Of a stretch of 64,000 nt of DNA, positions 9,201 to 20,700 are shown piece by piece. How positions within the stretch are numbered: the first letter of the stretch is position 1; every line of letters begins with the position of its first letter. This stretch comes from Ascidia mentula (lineage: Eukaryota; Chordata; Ascidiacea; Phlebobranchia; Ascidiidae), in contig OX387202.1 in NCBI GenBank assembly GCA_947561715.1, forward strand, positions 10,119,001-10,183,000. The letters are read 5' to 3'. The translations under genes were made by a program, and so were the position numbers. Below the pieces are notes generated by a model. That model did not search any database. It was not told the origin of the DNA and saw nothing but the letters and a program-made list of their open reading frames with translations.

Positions 9201-11177
9201 TAATCCGACTAATCCCGACTTGAATCGTGATCTGTAAAGTTGATACGGGTATTTACACTTACAACTTTCGCAATCCTACCAAGTGGTACCTGGTCAGGTT
9301 CCAGGAAATTATGCTAAAAAAGCTGTTTTTTTGGTTTTTTATGATGCGCTTGTTTGCAGCAGAATGATGTTGGGTACAAATTTAACTTGTCAAAAGTGTG
9401 CTCTGATTAAACAACGTACTATAAAACGGTTTGTCACAGGTGACCGTTGCCAAAGAGGGGCGTGCGCAACATAAAAATTGTGGCCAGACGTTTAGTTTCT
9501 CAAATACGAATGAACAAATTAGCGGTATTTTGTTGTGTTGTTATTTCTGAATTCATTGAAAAATGTCATATCAACTTGTTGTCTCATGTTGCTCTTTCAC
9601 CTAGTAAGATTTCAAAACAACGGAGCTAGAACAACCACGTCATTTTATTGAACTCTTGTTTCCGAAACGTCTAAAATAGATAAGCTGTCTAAAATAGATG
9701 TTTTCTACACTATTGGTCATTAGCCCTTTTGTTTTCAAACCATATTTGTTAGCGACTCTGGTCACTTTTTGTAAAATAATTTCGAAAATTTTTAGAAGGT
9801 TAAAATATGGTGTTATGGTTCAGGAGGCAAATATGAAGTTTGAAGTAGAAACATCACCAGAGACAAAAAAAATTCGGTTATGTATACTATGGTAAGCACC
9901 GCATTGGGCCTGCTACATAGTTCTGTAGATGTTGATCTTTACCTGCGCGCCTGTTAAGTGGTTTTTGTGATACCTGACTTGCTAAACTTTTTTTTGGTTT
10001 TGCTAATATGCAAATAAAATCTTTGTGACTAATATTTGAACCAAAAATTTTTTTTTTGGTGTCGTACGTTGACGTTTCCTATGCAAGAAATTGATTTCGA
10101 AATGTAAAATCAGATTGCCACGATTACTTAGCAAAAACTCAAACGAATCGGGGTTTTTATCGTGTAACGAGAAAGGCGATCCTCCAATTTTAGCATCACA
10201 ATGGTAAACAGGATTATCACCTTAAATTAATCTGAACCGCCCTTTGATACAGATGCGTGTAACCAACATTCTCCCTACAATTGCACAAGACCTGTTCCTT
10301 CGCCGCATCAACGTGACTTGACTTGACCTGATCCCCCATAGGTGTTGCCACACAAAGGCCATTGTGACGTCACAAACGCTATTGCAATTATTTGAACTCG
10401 CTCATGTGAAAATTTGTCATGCGCAAAGTTGCGAAGTAAAAGTAATATCACCTTATTTTTTAATTTCCTTTTAATGGTCGTTGAGTTGTACTACTTCCAT
10501 TCGATGGAAGTCCCACATTTGACTGGAAAGAGAAGATAGGGTTTTTGGAATGTCGATGTCGCGGTTTGCAATTTGCACGATCTTCGTCTCTAGATCGTGT
10601 GTGTTTATTTTCAATCCAAACAGTGTGATTTGGAAATTGCCCTAAAGCTAAGAGTTTATCTCAGCAACGTTAGGAAAGTGGATTTGCATGAAATTTTATC
10701 AAAAACTCTGCTAGAACCAAATTACTTTCCTATGTCTCAAGAAAACGAAACAACTCATTTTTTGTCGAATTTCTTTCTGTTTAAAACTGCGTGATCCGTT
10801 TAATTTGCGATTCATGTCAAGCAGTCAGTATCTTTGCCATGTAACTAATTGTAACACAGCAACAAGCACTTAAAAAATGGTTGAAATTTCCTTTTACTGT
10901 AGGTGCCAGATATCTTGTTCAATTTTATTGTTAGTAAACATTGTAAGACTCAAATCCCTTACCAGAAAAACCTCGATACGTAACTTTCTTGTGACATATT
11001 TCCGAGCAAATTCTGCATGTGTCAAAAAGGTTTGAAACCAATATTTTTGTCACAGAAAAACCCAAGCCGGCGAAAATTCGTGACCCCGGCATCGGCAACA
11101 GCGACCTATGGTTTAAATACAATGAAGGATTCTCCAACGCGATAAGACGAACTGTCTACGTGAAAGATCTGCTATGA
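281..11177 (+). CDS. CHTF18: CHTF18 (Ctf18), alternative clamp-loader ATPase, 5' end outside window
   Basis: Large subunit of the Ctf18-RFC complex, which loads PCNA and supports sister-chromatid cohesion and replication-checkpoint signalling in the nucleus. Exons read from frame and splice sites: 281-(448 to 477), 938-1108, 1563-1686, 1987-2111, 2248-2341, 2874-2998, 3293-3397, 4008-4140, 4763-4987, 5446-5595, 6134-6264, 6757-6901, 7316-7429, 7501-7564, 11056-11177. All junction phases from 938 onward agree. Recognisable parts: the LLKWLKLWD segment before the ATPase, Walker A (GAPGLGKTT, about 1028-1054), Walker B (LIIDEID, about 1655-1675), a Lys-rich insert in exon 1987-2111, the RPIICICND motif, and the C-terminal WFKYNEGFSNAIRR...DLL motif that in the family contacts Ctf8/Dcc1. 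About 665 residues are visible against roughly 970 in vertebrates, so some 300 N-terminal residues lie upstream. The first donor (448 or 477) is unresolved. The last intron is 3.5 kb. Confidence 0.95.
1274..1476. repeat. MITE-like element with perfect 23 bp terminal inverted repeats, containing a hammerhead ribozyme
   Basis: Positions 1274-1296 and 1454-1476 are exact reverse complements (GGCAAGCTGC... / ...GCAGCTTGCC). The element is 203 bp and sits in the CHTF18 intron 1109-1562. No clear target-site duplication is seen. The right terminal repeat is the helix III and helix I 3' part of the hammerhead at 1413-1472. The left terminal repeat is an inverted copy of only that end, without a CTGATGA core, so the element looks like an inverted duplication of a ribozyme repeat that later lost half of one copy. 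Confidence 0.8.
1413..1472 (+). ncRNA. Hammerhead ribozyme, type I, complete core (sense strand, CHTF18 intron)
   Basis: Self-cleaving RNA motif. Helix I: AGCTGCA (1413-1419) pairs perfectly with TGCAGCT (1466-1472). Core CTGATGA is at 1420-1426. Helix II: GACCT (1427-1431) and AGGTC (1435-1439), loop CAC. GAAA is at 1440-1443. Helix III: ACAG (1443-1446) with CTGT (1461-1464). The cleavage nucleotide is C1465, giving a GTC site. Every nucleotide of the family's catalytic core is present, including the G10.1-C11.1 pair. Helix I is the open helix, which makes it type I. It is transcribed in the same direction as CHTF18, so the intron RNA could cut itself. Activity is inferred, not shown. Confidence 0.85.
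2347..2755. mobile_element. Non-autonomous hAT transposon (2355-2747) with 8 bp target-site duplication
   Basis: Element ends are CAGTGGTTCTCAA (from 2355) and TTGAGAAACACTG (to 2747), the terminal repeat type of the hAT superfamily. They are flanked by a perfect 8 bp duplication ATATAAGA (2347-2354 and 2748-2755). The element is 393 bp with no transposase. GTGGTACGCG-type repeats lie next to the left end. Inside is a second hairpin: 2524-2549 pairs with 2569-2594 with one mismatch. It is inserted in the CHTF18 intron 2342-2873. Confidence 0.9.
3470..3713. repeat. Family-2 hammerhead-like repeat, inverted pair, decayed core
   Basis: The left end (3470-3500) and right end (3685-3713) are imperfect inverted repeats sharing the GAGAGACTGG / CCAGTCTCTC block. 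The reverse complement of 3470-3570 aligns along its length with the repeat at 5210-5322, so this is the same family in opposite orientation. Its core on the - strand has CTGATGA but the GAAA is changed to AAAA, so cleavage is unlikely. Two TGACGTCA palindromes (3620-3627, 3650-3657) sit in a nested inner hairpin. It lies in the CHTF18 intron 3398-4007. Confidence 0.7.
3754..3887. repeat. Family-1 hammerhead repeat with 34 bp imperfect terminal inverted repeats
   Basis: Positions 3754-3787 and 3854-3887 are inverted repeats differing at only a few positions. They contain ACTGTTTCGACC and GGTCGAAACAGT. The left half, read on the - strand, is a near-complete hammerhead (3760-3810). The right half, read on the + strand, keeps GGTC-GAAA-CAG and the TGTC-TGCAGCT end, but the CTGATGA block has decayed (about 3831-3845). 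The 134 bp element is therefore two ribozymes in inverted orientation, one of them dead. Confidence 0.75.
3760..3810 (-). ncRNA. Hammerhead ribozyme, type I, near-complete (antisense to CHTF18)
   Basis: Read on the - strand: CTGATGA (complement of 3797-3803), helix II GAC/GTC (3794-3796 with 3784-3786; 3 bp and a 7 nt loop because an inner pair is lost), GAAA (3780-3783), helix III ACAG with TTGT (one G-U pair), cleavage base C at 3767. Helix I is seven pairs with three G-U wobbles (3760-3766 with 3804-3810). The core is intact and the helices are weaker than in the 4184-4236 copy. Confidence 0.6.
4184..4236 (-). ncRNA. Hammerhead ribozyme, type I, complete core (antisense to CHTF18)
   Basis: Read on the - strand: helix I AGCTGCA (4236-4230) with TGCAGCT (4190-4184), perfect; CTGATGA (4229-4223); helix II GACCT/AGGTC with loop TTT (4222-4210); GAAA (4209-4206); helix III ACAG with CTGT (4192-4195) around a TGGCCAT loop; cleavage base C (complement of 4191). 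It is the cleanest copy in the window and shares all three helices with the 1413-1472 copy. It lies in the CHTF18 intron 4141-4762, antisense to the gene, so it would act only in antisense transcripts. Confidence 0.87.
5210..5280 (+). ncRNA. Family-2 hammerhead-like ribozyme motif (sense, CHTF18 intron)
   Basis: CTGATGA at 5228-5234, one extra T, helix II GACA (5236-5239) with TGTC (5248-5251), GAAA at 5252-5255, then CGTC (5256-5259) with the predicted cut after C5259. Helix I: AA just before the core with TT just after the cut, an internal loop, then AACACTG (5210-5216) with CAGTGTT (5274-5280). Helix III is reduced to the self-complementary ACGT, which could pair only between two molecules. 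The extra base after CTGATGA departs from the strict consensus; an extra A at this place is known in one viroid hammerhead. The repeat continues to about 5322. Confidence 0.55.
5823..5926 (+). repeat. Decayed family-2 hammerhead-like repeat
   Basis: Aligns with 5225-5322 in the same orientation: CTGATGATGGCATAA at the left, a GGGCCAGTCTCTTTG block at the right. GAAA is changed to TAAA and helix II no longer pairs, so it is predicted inactive. It lies in the CHTF18 intron 5596-6133. Confidence 0.65.
6949..7062 (-). ncRNA. Hammerhead-like ribozyme repeat whose helix I is a 29 bp terminal inverted repeat
   Basis: 6949-6977 and 7034-7062 are inverted repeats with one mismatch, so the 114 bp unit looks like a MITE. 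Read on the - strand: GAC (7031-7029), CTGATGA (7028-7022), one extra A, helix II GGTC...GACC with an inner CGTT/AACG stem, GAAA (7001-6998), then CGTC (6997-6994) followed by GTC (6993-6991), which pairs with the GAC before the core. The terminal repeats extend helix I. Helix III is a self-complementary ACGT with no loop, so any cleavage would probably need a dimer. It lies just inside the CHTF18 intron 6902-7315, antisense. Confidence 0.6.
7565..11055 (+). other. Long last intron of CHTF18
   Basis: A 3.5 kb intron between donor GTGAGT (7565) and acceptor ttttgtcacag (ending 11055). The exon phases on either side join cleanly and the protein needs no extra exon here. It contains one TGACGTCA (10365-10372) and no recognisable transposon or RNA gene. 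Confidence 0.75.
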
Positions 11178-11220
11178 TGACGTCACACTGTTTGATTTAT
11201 AGAACATGCGTATTTAACAA

Positions 11221-11226
11221 AATAAA
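11221..11226 (+). terminator. AATAAA polyadenylation signal of CHTF18
   Basis: Canonical hexamer 44 bases after the CHTF18 stop codon (11175-11177). It implies a very short 3' UTR. Confidence 0.7.
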
Positions 11227-14200
11227 CAAAATTGAAAATACTTTGTCAGTGGTATACAACAACATATTGCATTAAGATAAGCGATTTGCCATTTTTGGAC
11301 CGCCTATTAGTAAGTTTAGTTTTGTGATGCTGGTTAGTCTGTACACATTTTTTTAAATCTGAATTGTCCTTCAATTCATCTTCATTCCTACATGCCAAAC
11401 CTTACTTTTGTTGAAATTTCGAGTTTCATATTCATCTGCCTCGATGAAAAATATGCAGGCTACCGTCATCACTATCACTTGCCGATATTCTTCATTCCCG
11501 CTTAAACATGATTTTAGTAGTGAGCGACATGGTAAGGTTTAACAAATTGATGACTGTCATCGGTCCATTTTAAAATGAGGCATCAAGGGATAATACTGCG
11601 TATTGCTAAAATAAGTGGGTTCAAATGCTGCATTTTACGTAGGTAATCCGTATAGGAATGTGTCGGAGTGATCCTGAACATTCAATGTATTTTTTACGGG
11701 ACTTGGAAGTCGTGTCGATTTATACTTACTTGAAATTTGGATTGTACGAAACAAACTGGCGATTTACCAGAAAAACAGGAAACTAAACTGAATTTATGTC
11801 GCAGCGAAAAAACAAACATTTATTGACCAATTGGTTTCATAACCAGTAATACTTTATGACGTCACATTGTATGTTCAAATTCAACCGAATAGTAGTTGAA
11901 GGAATTCGGATTTAGCCGATTTCGAATCTTTCACTTTTGTTTGTGTAGTAGTGCCATGGTTCAATTGGGTCGGAATATAAAAGTTTATGCTCAAGTTTGC
12001 TTTGTTTTGACTTACATGCCTACTTTATTTGCGATTTACAACTGCAATTATTAATTTTGTTTAGTTGAGTTAAAAACCTATTTCAAAGTCTGTGTTTTTT
12101 TAATCTTAGGCCGGGTCCACACTCTTTGCGCCGGCGGATTCTTTGTTTGTTTCAATGTCCCGAGCGCACGCCGGCATATAATGAAACAAACAAAGAATCC
12201 GCCGGTGCAAAGCGTGAGTGTGGACCCGGCCTTACACGCCACCACGTTCGTTGCTTAAAAAACTCCGGTGTTACAGCTATTATAGAAACGGCTAATGTCA
12301 CTCCCTTAATTCGTGGTCCCTGTGGCGAATGACGCGCTCTCACTGTCAACAAACAAAGCAGGGAAATTTGCCACCTTCGAAGGTCCCCACCTCTGGTACT
12401 AACAAGTGACGCAATCACAAAATTGTGTGTGTGGTCGTTTTGCGAATGACATAATAATGAAACCCCATTAGCAAATATTGGAAAAATGTCGTTACTTTTT
12501 TATGTGGGGGCGTTTGTTGTCTTGCCAATGGTCTGGTAAAATGAAGTAATAATTTCGTAATTTTTTTTCCTCTTTCATGTATACCTCATGGGTTTCATGA
12601 ATAAATGACATCATGTTTTCGAGATATAAGTGGATGTTTCATGCTATTGTGCAACAGCACTGATGTATTAGTTTTTTCAAATTCGACCCAAAAACGATGT
12701 CAAGTTCCAAAAAACACTTTTATTAGTTTTTTGACTTTTTTCACATTTTTATCTATATACCAAGATTACTATGTGGACTATTGCAACTGTTAAGTTTTTT
12801 AAGTGGCCAATTACAAATTCTCACTTTTAATTTTGACACTTTCGTCTCCAAACATGGAATGACGGTAGAAGATTTCATTGAGGTGACATTACTCGTTGCT
12901 TTTAATTCATTATGCTCAGCCAAGGGTGAAATTAAGTTTATACTGACTCAGCCACATTAAGTACATGTCTACGCCTCGATTGTTGATTTAAAAGTCGCTG
13001 ACTTTCCCTTGTTGCATCAACAAGTGAGCTATTGTTAGGTAAACAAACGCCCCATTGTTGGTTTAGAAGTGCGGTAATTCTATGGGTAGCGTCAACTAGG
13101 CGTTAAGTTTGGTTTTACCCGATGTCTCAGTAACTTACAGCACATGTAAGCTTTTTGTCACTCAAGCAGTTTAAATGGCGCATCGTAGAAAGGAACTAAC
13201 GATGACATATGAAGAGAAAAATTCGAACTGATATTGAAATGGTATCATCGTCAGTACATGTCTTTATATGGCTGCTTGGGCGGCAAGCATGTGGTAAGTG
13301 TGGTTGGTTTTTGGCTTGCAATACTCGTCCACTTATAAAGTTATGGCGCGACAAGTTCACCGAGTCTGGAAGTTACCTTTATATGATTCAGTACTTTTGT
13401 AGCATTGTTTTCAAAGACAAAACCAGCACCACCTAAATTATTACGTGCAAACAACCAAGCTTACACCCATATTTTAACATACTTTAAAGTGTGTGTCCTT
13501 CTGACTTCTTGACAACCCTTAATCTGTCACGAAATTCATGGCAAATTGATACTGTTTTCCTATGTTGAGGTAGGTTGCGGCTACCTATGGTTCGCACGCA
13601 TCGCAATATGATACAACACGTTCAACCCTTGGCTGTTTGGTTGCGACACGTCAGAGCGTACTGATTGCGTATCTGATTCAGCATAGCTCAAAAGAAACGA
13701 CTTTTCAACGTATATGGCATCGCCAAAGTCATTTTTCCTGGTATTGCTGAACAAATAGGTTCATAAACACCTAAAAAAGAATGTTTTAAATAGGTATTTT
13801 TTAGTTTTAGTGCGGTTTATTTAACCCTTTTAGGAAGAAATAACTAAGACAACCAGTTTTCACACTGTTTTAAATTGAGTTGGATTATTTATTGGCATTA
13901 AGCAACAATTTGTGATAACTTTTAAACACCAAATTTGTTTCAACTGGAATTTTAATCCTCATGCAAATGAAATATATACAGAAACAAAATTTTTGTGGTA
14001 AAACACGCACCTTGTTTTTCAGCACGTACCATCACTGGATTCCACTTGTTTTCCTGGGAACACCCCGTCATTATGAAACCAACGGAAAAAAACAACACAC
14101 GGTACTTGTACCTTCCTATTTAGGTAAAATTTCTCGGTCTTCTAGCGAGAAAGTATACGGACTGGGTATTGAGAATATATGAATGACGCGTTTGGGTCAA

Positions 14201-17200
14201 ACACCGACCCCCGTTCTGTTGGTGACGAATGATTTGGGGACAAAAAGCAAATTATCCTTTGGTTTGGTTAACACCAAGTTTCACATCACAAATGTTATTT
14301 TTAAAAGAATGTCTATTTTTTTGAATTTTGCATACGTATGTGCTTGCCAGGTCCGCATAATTTCAATATGACCTGTATGCTTCAAGTTTCATATTTGCAC
14401 CACTTAAGAAACTTGCTTCGAACTAAATTAATATTATTTGATTGTATGTTTGACCGCTTGGATCTCGCGCCAGCAATTTTTTCATTTGACCTGACTTTCT
14501 CCTCTAAACACGCGTTGCGGTAAGGGATTATGGGCATGACGTTTTCGCAACACACGTATGCAGGGTTTGACCTTTGTAGGCTGAGAATTTTTGACATTTC
14601 AGGTCTTGTTAGGGTTTTGCACTCTTCACTTGAACGTGTTTACTGTGCACGTAGGATTTGATTTATTAATGGCCCAAATCGAATTTTTCAAATATTTTGC
14701 GCGTTTTTGGCAAAATCGAAAATGATTGATCCACCGCGACAGCGTTTCACACTATTTTTTGGGAAAAAAAAGCTTTTTTTTGTACGCGATTTGTTGTTGC
14801 TTGAAAGATGTTGTGTAGAAATAACTTGTGTGGTTTGGCTTCGAACGTTTAAACAACGCACTTCGGTTGTCGAATTTCCCAAGCTTCGTTCCTGTTTTGT
14901 ACCGGATTTATCCAGAGGCTCCGCAGCTTTTATGACGTCACAAAGGGTGCCATATTCTTTTCAAGCATCACAAACGGGTGACATTTAATTTCGGTGAAAA
15001 ACTCCCCTTCATAAATTTTAACGGCTTTTTAACGAGAAAACCGCAAGCACCTGGAGTTGCGGGGGCACTTATGTGACGTAACCGCAATGTTTCGTTCCTC
15101 AACAAGTCTTTTACGGAACCACTAGACTCGTGTTAAAATGACTAACAGTCGGGGTATTAATAGCAGGTTTGTGGAAGTGATGTCGAAAAGTTCAAGAAGG
15201 GTTAGCAATATTTTTTTTCCTTGGTGATTTTATTGCGGTAGAAAATTCCTGGGATCATTAAATTTTATTTAATTTAGTTTTGGGTATAATCACTCAGCTG
15301 CATGAAAGTAATAACCTGATAATGTATGATGTATTGTACAGGTTCGGAGACACTGTGTTATAGGCCTTCGCCCTGGATTCACTCGCACGTTGCTTTTAGG
15401 CATTCACTGGGTCCGAAACTCGTTACCTTGTTTAATCACCCAGTAAACACAGAAAGATTGGCAGACGATCAGTGTCGGCGTGATCTTTTATTTCAAAAAA
15501 CAAAAATATTAATTTTGCCTTTGAAATGGCATCGTCAATTTTGACTTGAAAGAACAACTTTATTAGTTCAAATACTTTATCAGAATGAAACCTCACGGTT
15601 GGTGGTAACAAAAACTTGAAGAAAGAAAACAAATGACTTCTTGTCTCGTCCTGTGAATGTTGGTGCCTGTCATAAATCACACGTGTCGTGAGTCCATTTG
15701 AGGCTAAGAAAGCCGAGGAACTGACGGGTTTGTCAACAGTTTGAACAATATGAAATATGTGTCGTCCAAGGGAAAGCACGTACAATTCTGACGGATGATA
15801 GTAATTGTCATATTCACACATGACACATATTTTTTGCCCCTTTGTCGTGGTAGCAATGGGAAATGGGGTAGGAAACAGAATGTGTGCCAAGCAATTATTG
15901 GGTAATTTGTTTCGGTGCAACAATACATGCGGCTTCGTAGTTGCCCGCAACGTGGCTTGACGTATTTACCCACAGATGTGTGAGGAATATGTACAGTCTT
16001 TTAAGAGACATTTGCACAGAGGTTTCCTCCCAACCACAGGGCTAATGGTTTTGAACCACACACGTTTTATCATAAAAGATATATTTGTTTTTCATTGAAT
16101 CACATGACCTATGCTAGAAAACATTCACTGCGTTACGGTTTTTGACGTCACTTTATATCAAGGCAACGTATTTATGACCGAAATGATTAATTTTATGATC
16201 TAAACGCAACCTCTATGTGATGTTTGTACCAGCTGCTACTACATGTATGTTCGTTTTCATAAATAGATTTCCTTTATTGGTCTGCGAAGCCGAAGCAACC
16301 GAACGCATTCCTAAGCTAAATGGATTCTTTAACTGTCAATGACCGAGCGTGCTGCGGCACTTTCAAATCAAAAAATGATCAAAAGTTGGGAAACAGACGT
16401 GAGCCAATATGTTGTTTCATGTTCCGTGATAAAACACTGTCACTCGACGCGTGCGCCTCCCCCCAACGGGCAAATAATTGGATTTTCCTTGAAAACCCCC
16501 CGATCTGCACATGTTGCGTCTTGGAGGTCGCCACATGAGGTCGTGTGACTCATTCCTCCCTTCTTAAAAGTTCCAAAGTCCAACTTTTTCCCGAACTAAG
16601 ATACAGCTGAAGATGTTGAAAAGCACACGTTTGTGTATTTGGATAAACCTTCATTTGTGAGTCTTTTCTCGGCAAAATAGATGAGGGGATTGTTTAAGTT
16701 TCTAACTGAAAAACCATCCAACAACAACACACAATTTGACAAAAATTAGATCACTACTGCTGTAGGGTTCTGGTAACTAACTCGACATTTTTGGAAAAAG
16801 TGTAGTAAAAAAAATTTGTTGCAATCTTATTCAAAGGGTTATTTTTTGTTTCCATGGTTTCGAAGTGCAATAGAAACTATTGCTATAGAAAACCAGACTA
16901 CGACCTACTGCAAAAAGTGCATACAATAGAAAAAGTTTGGTGGAAAACTGGCTGTGAACTCTCCCGTTAGGGTCGAGTGTTCTGCTTTCCTGTCTTAAAC
17001 ACTATATTGACGTAAAACAGCTGAAAAAACATTTGTAGAGGCTGAAGAATGTTCGGGTATAACGTGGGAAGGAGATAAGATACCGAGGGAACACTGGAAG
17101 TAGATGACTCAACATTTTATTTTCCGTCGAGTTGTGAAAAGCAGAAGCGGCATGTCATTTGTCAATATCGTCGAAAAATCTTCATTACCTTTCAAAAGGA

Positions 17201-17570
17201 TTTTAAATACAACCATACGACATTATAACATGAACAACAAAGCCGTATGACTGAAGCTATGGATTTATTCTTTTCCAACGTTTCGGTTATTTCGCCAACC
17301 ATTCCTAATTCAACGAAAACACCGACGCCCAGAAAAAAAACGATAATAGTTTTAAGGGCATGGGAAAATTAACCACAAGGGCAGATGGCAAGGGCATCGT
17401 ACATAAATAAATCATTTCGCTTATTTCCATTAAGGTATGACTCACCGCCGATGCAAAATGCTCAAGTATTGAACGTGAACTCCACGGGGTTCTCCTAAAC
17501 CGTAGAAAATTCATGCCGATATTGGTCGAATACTTGACAGATTTTTGTGCTTTTTGTGTATATGTAATAA
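11227..17570. other. Intergenic sequence, no gene seen
   Basis: AT-rich sequence with only chance-length open frames on both strands. Apart from the palindromic MITE at 12109-12231 it holds scattered TGACGTCA palindromes (11857, 14933, 16143). One ORF at 13209-13436 happens to contain a donor-like GTAAGT but has no recognisable product. Confidence 0.6.
12106..12234. mobile_element. Palindromic PIF/Harbinger-like MITE (12109-12231)
   Basis: A 123 bp near-perfect palindrome with ends GGCCGGGTCCACAC and GTGTGGACCCGGCC, flanked by a TTA duplication (12106-12108 and 12232-12234). A 3 bp TTA/TWA target duplication with GG-rich ends is typical of PIF/Harbinger elements. The inner arms (GGATTCTTTGTTTGTTTCA and its complement) also pair. 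No coding capacity. Confidence 0.8.
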
Positions 17571-17670
17571 TTGCAAGAATTCAAGGTATGTAACATTTCA
17601 AGGAGGAAACACATACATTTGTCGCATTCCCGGTATTTTAAGTCCAGTAGTTCGTCTGTTCAAGATATAG

Positions 17671-17773
17671 CGAGAACTGCGCTGGACAACATACGTTAAA
17701 AGATTCCGTGAAAAGTTGAGTCAGCTTGCTGGCAATGCGGAAGACGAGATGATGCTTTCGGCTAGACAGACAG
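17671..17773 (+). other. Candidate orphan coding exon (103 bp)
   Basis: Open frame bounded by AG (17669-17670) and GT (17774), preceded in frame by a stop. The translation is charged and helix-like (starts RELRWTTYVKRF, ends EDEMMLSARQT), unlike the random-looking ORFs nearby. I do not recognise the family. A second frame, open from about 17600 to a TAA near 17697, overlaps it (..SSVQDIARTALDNIR), so this could also be a frameshifted gene remnant. No partner exon was found within several kb. Confidence 0.25.
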
Positions 17774-20700
17774 GTTTGCATAACATTTAATTGCTTCTGA
17801 CATTTTGTTGGGTTAACGCGGAGCAGTTACTGACCAGACACAGTGACGATGTATGAGATATCTTCATGTTCCCGTTTATGGTCATAAACTAAGCTGATGT
17901 ACGCACAATTATTTTATATTATGAATGGTTGAATATGATGATTTCTAATTTCAGTCACCGGCCAAGCTAAAGGCAGTTTGTATTTCATTGTTTATCTATT
18001 TTTATCCCTTAATTTAGCACTTAAATTGCAATCTACTTAATTACAACGTTTGAAATGGTTGCTTCCGATTATTCAATAGAGTTGAAAACAAAATAATTTT
18101 AGTTGTGTGAGGTTACGGGGTTTATTTCTTGCGTTTTTTTGTTTTTCTTTTATGCAAATCATTTGCCCCCTTTCGCAAAGCAACCCAAAATGTATATAAC
18201 GGCGAAAAATTATCAAACGATTTTGACATCGCTTGTCTTGATTTTAGAATCGTAAAATGATTTTCGGCTAATAAAATAATATATAACGTTAACAACACCG
18301 CCTGTAGGGTAAGAACGACCATATTTGGAAGATTCCCCTTTCCCACGTCTGTTTCGTTGTCGATTGGACGCTCTCTAGTGAACTAGACAATGCGAGTTTG
18401 TGACGTAACAATCGCCAATCGACATACCGGGTTTCTCCGAAATAGACCCATATCGTTTGTCTCTTGTCTCCCACTTCTCACTATATTTAAACACACCCTG
18501 GTATTAAAAAATGCAAAAACCGCATTGTGACGTAAACAAGCACTCCACAACGAGTAACGCGATTCCATGATCGCGGAAGTGTGGTTAAATCTGCACCATC
18601 CCTGGTCTGGGCATAGCAAAGGTTGCGTATTTAGACTGAAGTGGGAAAAGGCGTGCCTTGTACCACGTTTGTGACGTCACAATAGCAAAAACCGTTCAAG
18701 CGTGAAAATGTCCATCCGCTCAAACATTCGCACCAGGATTGACGCAAGTTGATCTAATCTTACAGGATGTTTGCCACAACGCAACTTGCGTTTGTTCACT
18801 GGTGGTAACACCCCGAGAAACTTTCAACAGCCTTTCTACGTTTATTATGACTCGCCGTGACGTCACATTGGGCCTGGAAGCGTAGTGATGCACGTTGTTA
18901 CCCAATGCCATCCATCAACCAGTGTAAGGAACCCTTATACAGTCTCAAATTGTTCGACACTTTGAACATATCTTTTGGCTTAATCCCCCTTGTTAATTTC
19001 ACCCGCCTCTGTGGTAAGTCAGATCACCTTTCTCCCTGTAAATAAATGGGGTAGGATTGTGTCTGGCGCAGGAATTTCGTTTCTCGCGATCAATGGTCGC
19101 TCGCTTTCGTCAAACTTTTGCAACTGCACTTTCGATTCGTTGTTTACTTGACCCCTATTGGGCCTGAAAGTAATCGAAACGTCGGAAACCAACAATACAT
19201 GGAGACCTTAACATCCATTGGTTCAATTCAGACCAATTTTAGGTCAATCGTGCAATACTTACAAATCATTTACTCTTCTAAGAATGACGAAACATACTAA
19301 TACCTAAACAGTTACCTTTTGCATTGCTTTAACACTATATTTTGACCTTGATCTTGAAATCCTAAAAAAACTCGAGTTGAAAACAGTTTATCCAGCAGTT
19401 CGTCTAATGTGGATTTTTACAAAACATTACTGTTTCAAGCTCGCAGCCTCAGGAAATGTACTTGCTACCAGTCAGTGTGGCAAATTTAGCGACATGCATA
19501 CAACATTATGATGTATTCAGTGCATATTTTATTACTTTATTGTGCCTTCAAATATATTTTGTTGCATCCAATATTTGGTTTTGCAAACGCAAAGACAGGG
19601 AGTTTGCTTGAGTTATGACTGTAGTTTTGAACAATTTTAAAGAAAATTTGTTGAAAACTCGCGTTACTGCTAAGACATTTTTGTGCAACAAAGTTTATTT
19701 TATTTTAAAAATCATGCATTCGATTCTTGATTTAAGCAATGTAAGTGCTTATCCTTCACATACGGCGGCCAATTTGTTTTTCGGAAAAATGGGAATTTTT
19801 CTGGTAAGAAGAATGAACGTGCGAGTGCTGGTTTATCATGAAACGTGGTGTGAATAATTTGTGTACCGCTTTTTGCGCGCAATTTACAATGAATGGAGAA
19901 ATTTTCCGCTGTCAGGTGAACATTTCCCAATATGTCAAAGAAATGTGTTTGTTATTTTCCGCTTTTCCTATGAAACCAAAGGAGAAAACTCTCATTTAAT
20001 CGAAACGAAATACTGATACCAATAATCACCGACAAGTAACGTTGTCTTCGCGCGTACCTTGTCTCAAAACTTCGGCATATTTCGCCATTTTGCGTAAAAA
20101 TAGGGCAATTTTGTGACGTAATACGACGTCATATTGGAGGCAGAAAGAGCGTCCAGAGAATTGCACACGTCACATTGAGCGTTTGTGGCGTCACTAACGA
20201 GCTTGTTTACCAGTCAACAACTGGAGGAGGTCAGGACTCTTTTATGAATTTTTATACAATTTTGGTTGTAATTGAGACAGCGCTTTTAGTCAGAGTGGCG
20301 TTAATCACTCGCAAAAGTATTTTTTCCGGTGGTCGTGGGTGGTTCTGATGGTCGAGGGTACAAAGAATTCCACGATTTTGTTCTTGGAAATTCGTGTCGT
20401 GATGTCGGCTTGTAACATTTTAACACTTGTCTGGTTTCCTGACTTCCATGATTTCCCGACGAAACAACGCCGAATGCTCTCTTTTTTGTATTTTACAATT
20501 AAACCTTCACGCTAAGACCAAAGCAAGTAGATGTGTGAATATTTTCCGCATCTGATCGTAAACATGACGTCACACAGAGGAAGAGGTGTATAAAGCAACC
20601 GTGATTGACGATGATGTTGTGTTCACAGAAACATCCTCGCGAAAAAGTTGTGTCACATAAATGGGAAAACCCCATGGGACATTCCCGTTTATGTCACTTG

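Noticed and set aside
12126-12418. Overlapping ORFs on both strands
   Set aside because: They arise from the palindromic MITE at 12109-12231.
13563-13600. let-7-like string TGAGGTAGGTTG
   Set aside because: Only the first bases match the miRNA and there is no precursor hairpin of the right shape.
15432-15950. 172-codon minus-strand ORF
   Set aside because: No family resemblance and no conserved motif; likely chance.
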